From Spirochaetota bacterium (GTDB lineage: Bacteria; Spirochaetota; Leptospiria; Turneriellales; Turneriellaceae): a stretch of DNA of 37,827 nucleotides. Numbering within the stretch: the first letter of the stretch is position 1; each line of letters opens with the position of its first letter. The notes under the pieces are model-generated. The model searched no databases and had not been told where the DNA came from. It saw only the letters and a program-made list of their open reading frames with translations. The DNA lies in the NCBI GenBank assembly GCA_018240245.1, contig JAFEGD010000137.1:1-37827 (forward strand), read 5' to 3'. The position numbers and the translations under genes were made by a program. This document shows positions 15,492 to 22,680 of this stretch, piece after piece.

Positions 15492-15883
15492 TGACAGAAC
15501 CAGAATCACTCTCTAAAGATCTCGTTGTTGCGATGCAACGCGAATTGATTCGGCGATATGGCGGACTGCACGGGTTGCGCGACGAAACTCTCTTAGAGTC
15601 GGCGCTCGCTAAGCCGCAGCAGAAATATTCTTATGAAGAGAGCGCAACTCTCTTTGAGCTTGCCGCCGCATTAGGATTTGGCTTGGCGAAGAATCATCCT
15701 TTTAACGATGGCAATAAGCGAATTGCTTTTGCCGCTATAGGTGTGTTTCTGATGGTTAACGACATAGAACTCACCGCGAGCGAAGTCGATGCCGTTGTCA
15801 CGATGCTCGACGTCGCCGACGGCAGCGTGAAAGAAAAAACTCTGGCCGCGTGGATAAAAAATAACCACACGCGCATGAAATGA
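15491..15883 (+). CDS. Doc-type Fic-fold toxin (death-on-curing family)
   Basis: The 130-residue protein contains HPFNDGNKRIAFAAIGVFL, with His69 of the Fic core. It corresponds to the Doc motif H-x-F-x-D-A/G-N-K-R, in which the Lys replaces the Fic Gly and changes the reaction from AMP transfer to phosphate transfer. Doc of phage P1 phosphorylates EF-Tu. The N-terminal RYGGLHGLRDETLLESALAKPQQKY is also typical of Doc. It pairs with an AbrB-type antitoxin instead of Phd. The last four bases (ATGA) contain the start codon of the next gene, an AmgK-like kinase. Confidence 0.9.
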   Translation: MTEPESLSKDLVVAMQRELIRRYGGLHGLRDETLLESALAKPQQKYSYEESATLFELAAALGFGLAKNHPFNDGNKRIAFAAIGVFLMVNDIELTASEVDAVVTMLDVADGSVKEKTLAAWIKNNHTRMK

Positions 15884-16890
15884 AAAATGTGTTTTCAGCC
15901 GCAGTGACTGCGGTCTATCCCCAACTGGTAATTGCGCACACGGTGCCGCTCGTGCCCGAAGCGTCGACGCGCCGCTACTATCGACTGCATCTTTCTGATG
16001 CTAGCACACTCGTCGGCGTACTCGAAGACGCCGCTACTGCCGCGACCAATATGCCGCTCGTGAATGCCGTTCAGAATTTTCTTGCACAAAATAACATCGC
16101 CGTACCCAAGATATATTTTACCGACACAGCGGCAGGCATAATGCTGCAACAAGACTTGGGCGACTTAAGCCTCAATCAAGCGCTCAAAGACAATCCCGCA
16201 AACGCGGAGCAATACTATAAAGAAGCAATCGTACACATGCTTCAGTGGCAGCGTCTCGCCGACGACGGCAAATGCCCGGCATTTCGCTTAAGCTTTGACG
16301 TTTCTAAATTCATGTTCGAGTTTGAATTTTTTATCACCCACACGCTGCTGGGTTATTATAAATTACAAATCGACAAGGGGGAGCTATCGCGATTGCGCGC
16401 TCAATTTTTTGAGATGGCAGAGGCCTTAGCAGCGCCCGAACACAAAGTCTTCACGCACCGTGATTACCATTCGAGAAATATCTTGATGCAATGCGGGGCG
16501 GCGCAGCCACCCCAGGGAGCGCAAAGCCCCAACAGCAAACAATACATTATCGATTTCCAAGACGCACGTTTGGGGCTCATGCAATACGATCTTTGTTCTT
16601 TACTCTGCGACACATACGCACCCATGACAGAAGCGATGCGGGTGAGCCTCATCGACTTTGCATTTGAAGAGGGCAAAGACGTACACCGCCAAACGCGCAG
16701 CGAGTTTGACTATTATTGGCGGCTGAGTGCGTTTCAACGCACCGTCAAAGCCATGGGCACGTTTGGTAGACAGGCAACGCTCGGGCGTGCCGATTTTGCC
16801 GCCTATCTAAATCCCGCGCACGAAATGCTACAAGAGCTTCAAGTGAACGCCAACTCGCTGCTGCGAATTTTGTCCATCATATCGGAGTAA
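15880..16890 (+). CDS. Aminoglycoside-phosphotransferase-fold kinase, AmgK-like (COG3178)
   Basis: The 336-residue protein has the kinase loop FTHRDYHSRNILM, with catalytic Asp, and YIIDFQDARLGLMQYDLCSLL, with the metal-binding Asp. This is the pattern of the COG3178 family that includes AmgK, the anomeric sugar kinase of MurNAc/GlcNAc recycling. The N-terminal EASTRRYYRLHL matches the nucleotide-binding start of that family. No MurU-type nucleotidyltransferase is adjacent, so the sugar substrate is unproven. A Gln/Pro-rich insertion (QCGAAQPPQGAQSPNS) sits between the two active-site motifs. Its ATG overlaps the doc stop (ATGA). Its last 52 bp overlap the glutaredoxin gene on the other strand. 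Confidence 0.8.
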   Translation: MKNVFSAAVTAVYPQLVIAHTVPLVPEASTRRYYRLHLSDASTLVGVLEDAATAATNMPLVNAVQNFLAQNNIAVPKIYFTDTAAGIMLQQDLGDLSLNQALKDNPANAEQYYKEAIVHMLQWQRLADDGKCPAFRLSFDVSKFMFEFEFFITHTLLGYYKLQIDKGELSRLRAQFFEMAEALAAPEHKVFTHRDYHSRNILMQCGAAQPPQGAQSPNSKQYIIDFQDARLGLMQYDLCSLLCDTYAPMTEAMRVSLIDFAFEEGKDVHRQTRSEFDYYWRLSAFQRTVKAMGTFGRQATLGRADFAAYLNPAHEMLQELQVNANSLLRILSIISE

Positions 16891-17087
16891 CCGCCGATAA
16901 ACCTTTCGCCGACAAAAATTTGCGGCACGGTCATGTGGTGCGTACGCGCGCGTAAGGCATCGTAGCCCTGTGGGTCGCGTATAACGTTGATCTCTTCGTA
17001 CGCGATACCGCGATTCTTGAAATACTCTTTCGCCCGATCGCAATAGGGACAGTTGTCTTTGGTATAGATGGTAACTTTTTCACTCAT
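16839..17087 (-). CDS. Glutaredoxin, GrxC-like
   Basis: The 82-residue protein is a full-length class I glutaredoxin: VTIYTKDNCPYCDRAKEYF, with redox Cys13 and Cys16, then the cis-proline loop MTVPQIFVGERFIGGYSDM. It reduces disulfides and glutathionylated proteins with glutathione or a similar thiol. A strong ribosome-binding site (AAAGGA) precedes the ATG by nine bases. The final 17 codons lie opposite the end of the AmgK-like gene. The upstream 119 bp to the response-regulator gene hold only promoter-scale sequence. Confidence 0.93.
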   Translation of the reverse strand: MSEKVTIYTKDNCPYCDRAKEYFKNRGIAYEEINVIRDPQGYDALRARTHHMTVPQIFVGERFIGGYSDMMDKIRSSELAFT

Positions 17088-17206
17088 CTGCTTTTGTCCT
17101 TTCGTATATAGCTAACAAAATAAATGACACTTCGGCAAATATATCGCGCATCCATCGGTGCCCGATATTCCTTTTCAGCCTGTTTCTAAAGTGCGAGCGT
17201 GACCAA

Positions 17207-17581
17207 ATGGCGCTCAAAGTGCTTATCGTCGACGATTCGCAAATCATGCGCGACGTGATCGCCAAGTTTCTCGGGCGATATAACCTTGAAATTGTCGCCA
17301 CCGCAAGCGACGGCGAAGAGGCGGTGCGCCTCTTCAAAGAGCATGCGCCAGACCTAGTAACCCTCGACATTACGATGCCCAAAGTCGACGGTCTCGCGGC
17401 GCTACGTGCAATGAAGAACCTGCGCAAAGAGGCGCACATCGTCATCGTCTCGGCGATCAACGACAAAGGCGTCATCTTACGCGCACTCGACGCCGGCGCC
17501 GCGCTTTTCATCAACAAGCCGGTCTCCGAGTCTGCCGTTCGTTCGGCGATCGAGAAACTTTTCGGCGCAGAACCCCAGTGA
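17207..17581 (+). CDS. CheY-like single-domain response regulator
   Basis: The 124-residue receiver domain has all active-site residues: D9-D10 (LIVDDSQIMRD), phosphoacceptor D54 (VTLDITMPKVDG), S82 and K104 (FINKPVS). There is no output domain, so it works by protein contact. It is translationally coupled to the kinase gene that follows (GTGA overlap) and is the natural phosphate acceptor of that protein's HPt His638. Downstream of the kinase lies a sigma factor, which suggests the receiver ends up controlling transcription. That step is inferred. Confidence 0.93.
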   Translation: MALKVLIVDDSQIMRDVIAKFLGRYNLEIVATASDGEEAVRLFKEHAPDLVTLDITMPKVDGLAALRAMKNLRKEAHIVIVSAINDKGVILRALDAGAALFINKPVSESAVRSAIEKLFGAEPQ

Positions 17582-20277
17582 AGTACGTCTTGCGATCGTG
17601 GGTGTGGACTCTCCTCGCCTGCGCCACGCTTTCGATTGCCGCTATCGACAGAGCACAGCAACCCGTTGCGAGAAATGCCATAGTCGATTTCTCTACCGTC
17701 GACATCGCCGCGCAAGAATCATGGCCACTCGACGGTCAGTGGGATTTTTATTGGCATGAATTTATCTCACCTACGGGCGCGGCGCCCGCGACCAAACCGA
17801 TTCTCCTAAAAGTACGCGGCACTTGGCGCGGCGCGATGTACGCAGGTAATCCCCTGCCCGCTGCAGGCTGGGGTAGTTATCGACTGCTGCTCATGGTCGG
17901 CAAACAACGCGGCGATATCTCGGTGCGCATACCAAAGATTGGCACCGCGTATCGTTTTTTTGCCAACGGGCAACTCGTCGCGACAATGGGCGAACCCGGC
18001 ACCGAACGCGCGGCGACTAAAGCGCGGGTGCAAGCGCAGACGGTACGCTTGCCCGCGCCCGACGCAGCGGGGCGCATCGTGCTCGTTTTTCACGTCGCTA
18101 ATTTCAACGATCGCCACGGTGGAATATGGCAGACGATGCGCATCGGCGAGACTATGCAACTACAGAGTAAACAGCAAAACGGCTATGCGCTCGCGACATT
18201 TTTATGCGGCGCAATTCTTTTGATTGGGCTGCACCACTTTCTCATGTACTTGCGTAATCGGCACGACCGCTCGCATCTCGCATTTAGCCTACTGTGTTTT
18301 TTACTCTCGATGCGTGCGATTTTCGAGGGGGAGCAATTTGCGCTAGCATGGTTGCCGCAGTTACCGTGGGTTTGGAACTCACGCATCGGCTATCTGACAT
18401 TCTACCTTTCGATTCCCACGGGGGCTTGGCTGCTGCGCCTGACGTTTCCGCGCCAGTTCACGCGCTGGATTTTCATCGCAACGCTCGGTTTTGTCGCTCC
18501 GCTCGCGCTGCTTATTCTTTTCACCGACCCGCGCGTCTACACAGAGACGCTGCTGACGACACAACTCTTTGTTCTCGGCCTGATAGTCTATGCGTTCACC
18601 GTTATTGCGCGCGCACTCGTAGCGAGAGAACGCGGCGTCAAAACGTTAACGGTCGGAATCGTAATGCTCTTCGGCGCAGCGACAAGCGACATCTTGACGA
18701 ACGCAAACATATTGAACCTACCCGATCTTTCATCGATAGGCATTATCGGCTTTATCGTTGCGCAATCTTTGTTATTGAGCATTCGTCAAGAAGACGCTTA
18801 CGCACGCCTCAAGCAACTTGCCGCCGAAAATCGCGATCTCATCGGCTCGATGGAAGTTAAAATTCTCGAACGCACGGCGACAATTGCCGAACTCAGCGCC
18901 GAAGGCGATGCTGTATTAAATTCTCTCGCCGAGGGCGTCTTTTTGGTGAACCACGACCAGATAATCGGACAGAAATTTTCTAAAAAGATACTAGAAATTT
19001 TAGAACTCGAACACGCTGTAATCGCAGGCCAGGCATTTTCTGCAATTATTCACCGCGTGACGGGCGAAGCGCTCTCCGAAGATGCGCGCCTTTTCTTAAA
19101 GGTACTTTTCGACGACACGATGGATGACTCGACGGTCATGCCGTTGAACCCGTTACAACGCATTGTCATATACGGTCTGAAATCGGGAGCTGAAAAAATT
19201 GTATCCTTTAATTTTTCGCGGCAGCGCAAAGCACGACACGTTGTCGCCGTCGCGGTATCTTGTCGCGACATTACGCTCGCCGAAAAGCAACGCCTCGAAG
19301 TAGAAAGCCGAGAAGCACGCGCGCAACAACAATTCGAGATTGTACGCACGCTTTTCAATGTGCAGCCAGAAGCGCTGCAAGCATTCACCGGCAGCATTGC
19401 AGCCGAGATTGAAGCGATCGAGCTTGCGATAAATCGCGATACCGTAATTGCAATGCGCGAGCGAGTCGAACGCATCTTTCGCGCGACGCACACGATCAAG
19501 GGTACCGCGCAGCTCTTCAAGATCGATTTTATTGCCGCCGAGGCGAACCGTTTCGAAACTTGCTTGCACGATGTACTGCAACGCAATTCGATCGAAAACT
19601 CCGCTTTGATCGATATTCAGATCGCTTATGCCGAGTTGCAGAAATCGTTCGGTGCGTTTGAAGAGACGATTTCGCACATTATGCATTTTCAAAAAGAAGC
19701 GGCGGGAATGCATGTCGATACGATAGAACTTATGTGCAATTCGTTGCGCCATCTTGTGAGTGAACATACCCAAAACACCAACAAAAAAATTCAAATCCGT
19801 TTTGTAAATTTTACCGCTGCAGTTATCCCCAATCGATACGCAGCGCCGCTGCGCGACGCGCTTGTACAAAGCGTGCGCAACTCGCTAGCGCATGGCATCG
19901 AATCGCCTATCGAACGCACGACACAAGGCAAAAACGAGACAGGCACAATTCAAATTAGCGCGGAAGCGACCGCTAGCGCAGTGTTGATTACGATTCGCGA
20001 CGATGGGCAGAGCTTCGACGTCGACGCAATCAGACGGCAAATTCGCAAGCGCCATCTTGCCGACGAAGCAACTGTAAATGCTCTTTCTGACGACCAAGCA
20101 ATCGACTATATCTTTAAGCCCGGCTTTTCCACGGCTGAAAAATCGGGTATCATCGCGGGGCGCGGCGTGGGTATGGATGTTATAAGAGCGAAAATTCAAC
20201 AGCTGGGTGGGGAGATTCGGATTGCGTGGCGTAAAAAACAGTTTACTGAGTTTACCTTCGTCTTCCCAAAAAAATAA
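17578..20277 (+). CDS. Hybrid sensor kinase: 7TMR-DISM sensor, HPt domain, CheA-like ATPase
   Basis: The protein has 899 residues. A signal peptide (about 1-23) is followed by an extracellular jelly-roll domain of the 7TMR-DISMED type (WPLDGQWDFYWHEF to about 190). Seven transmembrane helices lie at about 200-400. A coiled coil (ARLKQLAAENRDLIGSMEVKILERTATIAEL) comes next, then a PAS-like segment (about 440-570). The HPt domain has RATHTIKGTAQLF with His638. The CheA-type HATPase has an N box at N768 (VRNSLAHGIESP), DDG at 808-810 and GRGVGMD at 861-867. There is no CheW-like domain and no HisKA. It therefore phosphorylates its own HPt like CheA and can pass phosphate to the preceding receiver. 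The start GTG (17578) overlaps the receiver stop. Confidence 0.88.
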   Translation: MKYVLRSWVWTLLACATLSIAAIDRAQQPVARNAIVDFSTVDIAAQESWPLDGQWDFYWHEFISPTGAAPATKPILLKVRGTWRGAMYAGNPLPAAGWGSYRLLLMVGKQRGDISVRIPKIGTAYRFFANGQLVATMGEPGTERAATKARVQAQTVRLPAPDAAGRIVLVFHVANFNDRHGGIWQTMRIGETMQLQSKQQNGYALATFLCGAILLIGLHHFLMYLRNRHDRSHLAFSLLCFLLSMRAIFEGEQFALAWLPQLPWVWNSRIGYLTFYLSIPTGAWLLRLTFPRQFTRWIFIATLGFVAPLALLILFTDPRVYTETLLTTQLFVLGLIVYAFTVIARALVARERGVKTLTVGIVMLFGAATSDILTNANILNLPDLSSIGIIGFIVAQSLLLSIRQEDAYARLKQLAAENRDLIGSMEVKILERTATIAELSAEGDAVLNSLAEGVFLVNHDQIIGQKFSKKILEILELEHAVIAGQAFSAIIHRVTGEALSEDARLFLKVLFDDTMDDSTVMPLNPLQRIVIYGLKSGAEKIVSFNFSRQRKARHVVAVAVSCRDITLAEKQRLEVESREARAQQQFEIVRTLFNVQPEALQAFTGSIAAEIEAIELAINRDTVIAMRERVERIFRATHTIKGTAQLFKIDFIAAEANRFETCLHDVLQRNSIENSALIDIQIAYAELQKSFGAFEETISHIMHFQKEAAGMHVDTIELMCNSLRHLVSEHTQNTNKKIQIRFVNFTAAVIPNRYAAPLRDALVQSVRNSLAHGIESPIERTTQGKNETGTIQISAEATASAVLITIRDDGQSFDVDAIRRQIRKRHLADEATVNALSDDQAIDYIFKPGFSTAEKSGIIAGRGVGMDVIRAKIQQLGGEIRIAWRKKQFTEFTFVFPKK

Positions 20278-20858
20278 TGGCTGCAATGTCGGGCACGAAA
20301 GGACAAAATGCGCCGCCACCGACAGGCAGCAAAGCCTCACTCGAAGCCGATTTTCAACGTATCTATAACAAGAGCAAAGCGCGCGTCTTGAACTATATCT
20401 CGCGCTCGGTGCGCGACCGCGACGAAGCGCTCGATCTGCTACAAGAAGTTTTCATCACGTTTTACGACAAGTTACCCGAACTCGACGTTTCTACCGATCG
20501 CATCGAGTCATGGCTCGTCAAGACCGCGCGCAATGTTATTTTGACGTATGTGCGCGATACGCATCGCCGCCTCACGCGCGACTTGCAGAACACACAAGAA
20601 AGCGATACATGGGAAAAAGACGAGCAAGTCGGCAAGATTTATCAAAAGGAACTCGAAAAGCATATCGATAATTTTCTCGAATCGCTCAACGACCAAGAAC
20701 GCAATCTGTTTATTTTACAGAAAATCGAACAGGTAAAATACAACGACCTCGAAAAAATTTTGAATACCCCGCAGCGCACGATGAAGCGCATGGCGGCAAA
20801 TCTATTACAGCGTCTCAAAGAGCGCACGACCTTCGACAAAGATTATTTAGAAAGTTAG
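20277..20858 (+). CDS. ECF-like RNA polymerase sigma factor
   Basis: The 193-residue protein has region 2 (DFQRIYNKSKARVLNYISRS, then RDEALDLLQEVFITFYDKLPE and ESWLVKTARNVILTYVRDTHRR) and region 4 (SLNDQERNLFILQKIEQVKYNDLEKILN, then TPQRTMKRMAANLLQRLKE). Regions 1 and 3 are absent, as in ECF sigmas. No anti-sigma gene follows. The ATG overlaps the kinase stop (TAATG), so receiver, kinase and sigma form one coupled operon. An ATG three codons later (20286) is an alternative start. The Ser/Pro/Gly-rich N-terminal ~20 residues look unstructured. The last 12 bp overlap the convergent bpt gene. Confidence 0.9.
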   Translation: MAAMSGTKGQNAPPPTGSKASLEADFQRIYNKSKARVLNYISRSVRDRDEALDLLQEVFITFYDKLPELDVSTDRIESWLVKTARNVILTYVRDTHRRLTRDLQNTQESDTWEKDEQVGKIYQKELEKHIDNFLESLNDQERNLFILQKIEQVKYNDLEKILNTPQRTMKRMAANLLQRLKERTTFDKDYLES

Positions 20859-21593
20859 GCGTTCATCTGCGGCAAAGTCCGCAGCTGAACGATTAATCGA
20901 CCAAGAAAAGTTTCGATAAATTTGTGCAGGTGTGAAATTTGCCTTGTATGCCATCTTCGGGTGGTGCGCCAAATAAAGACCGAGGTTAAGATATGGTAAT
21001 TGCAACTCGCGACACTTCTCGATCGACTGCAAAATATTAAACGTACCGAGCGAGCGGCGAGCGAGAGTGGGGTCAAAAATCGAATAAACTGCCGAGAGCG
21101 CATTCTCGGTAACATCGAAGATCGCAAAACCCAATAATTTTTTGCCTTCGCGCAAGACTAATTCGAGCGAAGAAGCCGGGTTGTTGTACATTTGCCTGAG
21201 CATCGCCGAAGCTAAATTATTCCGTAGGCTCGATGGCGGCCTACTACCCATCTCGATATGGCGCGACATTTGATAGCGCACGTAGAGTTCGAATTTTTCT
21301 GCTGTCGCCTTCGGGGTGCCCCAAAATATTTCGACTGCGGCGTTTCGCCGCAGCGTTCGTCGAAAACTGCGGTTCGCTTTGAACTCCGCCACAGTCACAC
21401 GGTATGGGGTACACTCGCGACAATCGCGGCAAAAAGGGCGATAGTATTCGCTACCGAATCGGCGGTAGCCTTTGTCGAGTATGCGCGTCAGTTGTCTTTG
21501 GTTGAGTGTGTGGTGGGGATCTGAAATCGAATGGTTGCGCGTCGTGCGCGAATCGTAATAACCGCAAGCACCGCTCGAAAAAAATCCGACCAC
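20847..21593 (-). CDS. bpt: Bacterial aminoacyl-tRNA:protein transferase (Bpt/ATE1 family)
   Basis: The 248-residue protein belongs to the ATE family. The N-terminal CGYYDSRTTRNHSI segment, GYRRFGSEYYRPFCRDCRECTPYRVTVAEF, RSFRRTLRRN and the C-terminal YLNLGLYLAHHPKMAYKANFTPAQIY all match. Bacterial members (Bpt) attach Leu to N-terminal Asp or Glu; eukaryotic ATE1 attaches Arg. The modified protein is then a substrate for ClpS with ClpA or ClpC. ClpC is encoded at 9324-11909. The start is GTG at 21593; no in-frame ATG is available nearby. The end overlaps the sigma-factor gene by 12 bp. Confidence 0.9.
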   Translation of the reverse strand: MVGFFSSGACGYYDSRTTRNHSISDPHHTLNQRQLTRILDKGYRRFGSEYYRPFCRDCRECTPYRVTVAEFKANRSFRRTLRRNAAVEIFWGTPKATAEKFELYVRYQMSRHIEMGSRPPSSLRNNLASAMLRQMYNNPASSLELVLREGKKLLGFAIFDVTENALSAVYSIFDPTLARRSLGTFNILQSIEKCRELQLPYLNLGLYLAHHPKMAYKANFTPAQIYRNFSWSINRSAADFAADERLTF

Positions 21594-21644
21594 CGTACAT
21601 TTTTGTTTCGATTTTCAGCGTGTCTCGCCAAAAAAGGTTGGAGC

Positions 21645-22646
21645 ATGGCTGGCAAGAAAATTGTTATCGCAGGCGCATCGGGAGCCGTCGGTGTCGAGTT
21701 TGTAAGCGTACTCGAACGCCTGAATTTTCCCGTGGCATCTCTGAAGCTGTGCGCGACGAAGCGCAGCGCGGGGCGTCGCCTAAAATTTCGCGGCGAAGAA
21801 ATAGCGATCGAAGAGATGACGCCAAATTCTTTCAAAGGCGCCGACATCGCGCTTTTCTCCGCCGGCAGCTCGGTCAGCAAAGAATACGAAAAGCACACAC
21901 TCGACGCCGGCTGCGTCATGATCGATAACAGTTCGGCGTTTAGAATGCGCGAAGGGACGCCGCTCGTCGTTCCAGAAATCAATCCGCAAGATGCGCAGGC
22001 GCACCACGGCACGATTGCAAACCCGAATTGCTCGACGATCATTATGCTTATGGGAGTTTACCCTCTACTCAAGAAATACCCCGTACACCGGCTCGTGGTT
22101 TCGACATACCAAGCGGCCTCGGGCGCGGGCTGGGCGGCGATGGAAGAACTCAAAGAATCGACGCGCGCTGCGCTCGACGATAAACCGTTTACTCCGCAAA
22201 AGATGCCATACCCTTACGGCTTTAACCTCTTTTCACATAACACGGCGATTGGCGCCGAAGGTTATAACGAAGAAGAAATGAAGATGGTCAAAGAGACGAA
22301 GAAAATTTTGCACGACGACAAAATCGCCGTCAGCGCAACGTGCGTGCGCGTACCGGTCTTGCGCGCGCATGCCGAATCGATCAATATCGAATTTGAAAAG
22401 ACGATGCCTTCCGAAGACGAAGCGCGCCGGCTTTTCGCCGAGTTTCCCGGCGTGCGCGTCGTCGACGACCGCGAAAAAAACCACTTTCCGATGCCGCTCG
22501 CCGCATCGGGGGAGTTCGACTGCTTCGTCGGCCGTATCCGTAAAGATTTGAGCATGCCCGATAAGGCGCTCAACGTCTTTATCGCTGGCGATCAACTGTT
22601 GAAAGGCGCCGCCTTGAACGCCGTACAAATTGCCGCACTTTTATAG
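21645..22646 (+). CDS. asd: Aspartate-semialdehyde dehydrogenase
   Basis: The 333-residue enzyme reduces L-aspartyl-4-phosphate to aspartate semialdehyde, the branch point to lysine/diaminopimelate, threonine and methionine. The NADP-binding GASGAVGVEFVSVLERL starts the protein. The catalytic Cys129 lies in ANPNCSTIIMLMG, and the basic residues in CVRVPVLRAHAESINIE complete the active site. QAASGAGWAAMEEL is the substrate loop. The start is the ATG at 21645, nine bases after GGTTGGAG; an open frame runs further upstream to 21531 but covers the divergent bpt gene and is not conserved. Confidence 0.96.
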   Translation: MAGKKIVIAGASGAVGVEFVSVLERLNFPVASLKLCATKRSAGRRLKFRGEEIAIEEMTPNSFKGADIALFSAGSSVSKEYEKHTLDAGCVMIDNSSAFRMREGTPLVVPEINPQDAQAHHGTIANPNCSTIIMLMGVYPLLKKYPVHRLVVSTYQAASGAGWAAMEELKESTRAALDDKPFTPQKMPYPYGFNLFSHNTAIGAEGYNEEEMKMVKETKKILHDDKIAVSATCVRVPVLRAHAESINIEFEKTMPSEDEARRLFAEFPGVRVVDDREKNHFPMPLAASGEFDCFVGRIRKDLSMPDKALNVFIAGDQLLKGAALNAVQIAALL

Positions 22647-22680
22647 TTGACCCACTATGCGGCGACGCGCGCGCTGAATC

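Noticed and set aside
17080..17715. 211-codon open frame on the minus strand opposite the response regulator
   Set aside because: It lies entirely over the well-supported receiver and the start of the kinase gene and has no recognisable family pattern.
21531..21644. Upstream extension of aspartate-semialdehyde dehydrogenase
   Set aside because: It overlaps the start of the divergent bpt gene, and the enzyme family begins at the GASGAVG segment.
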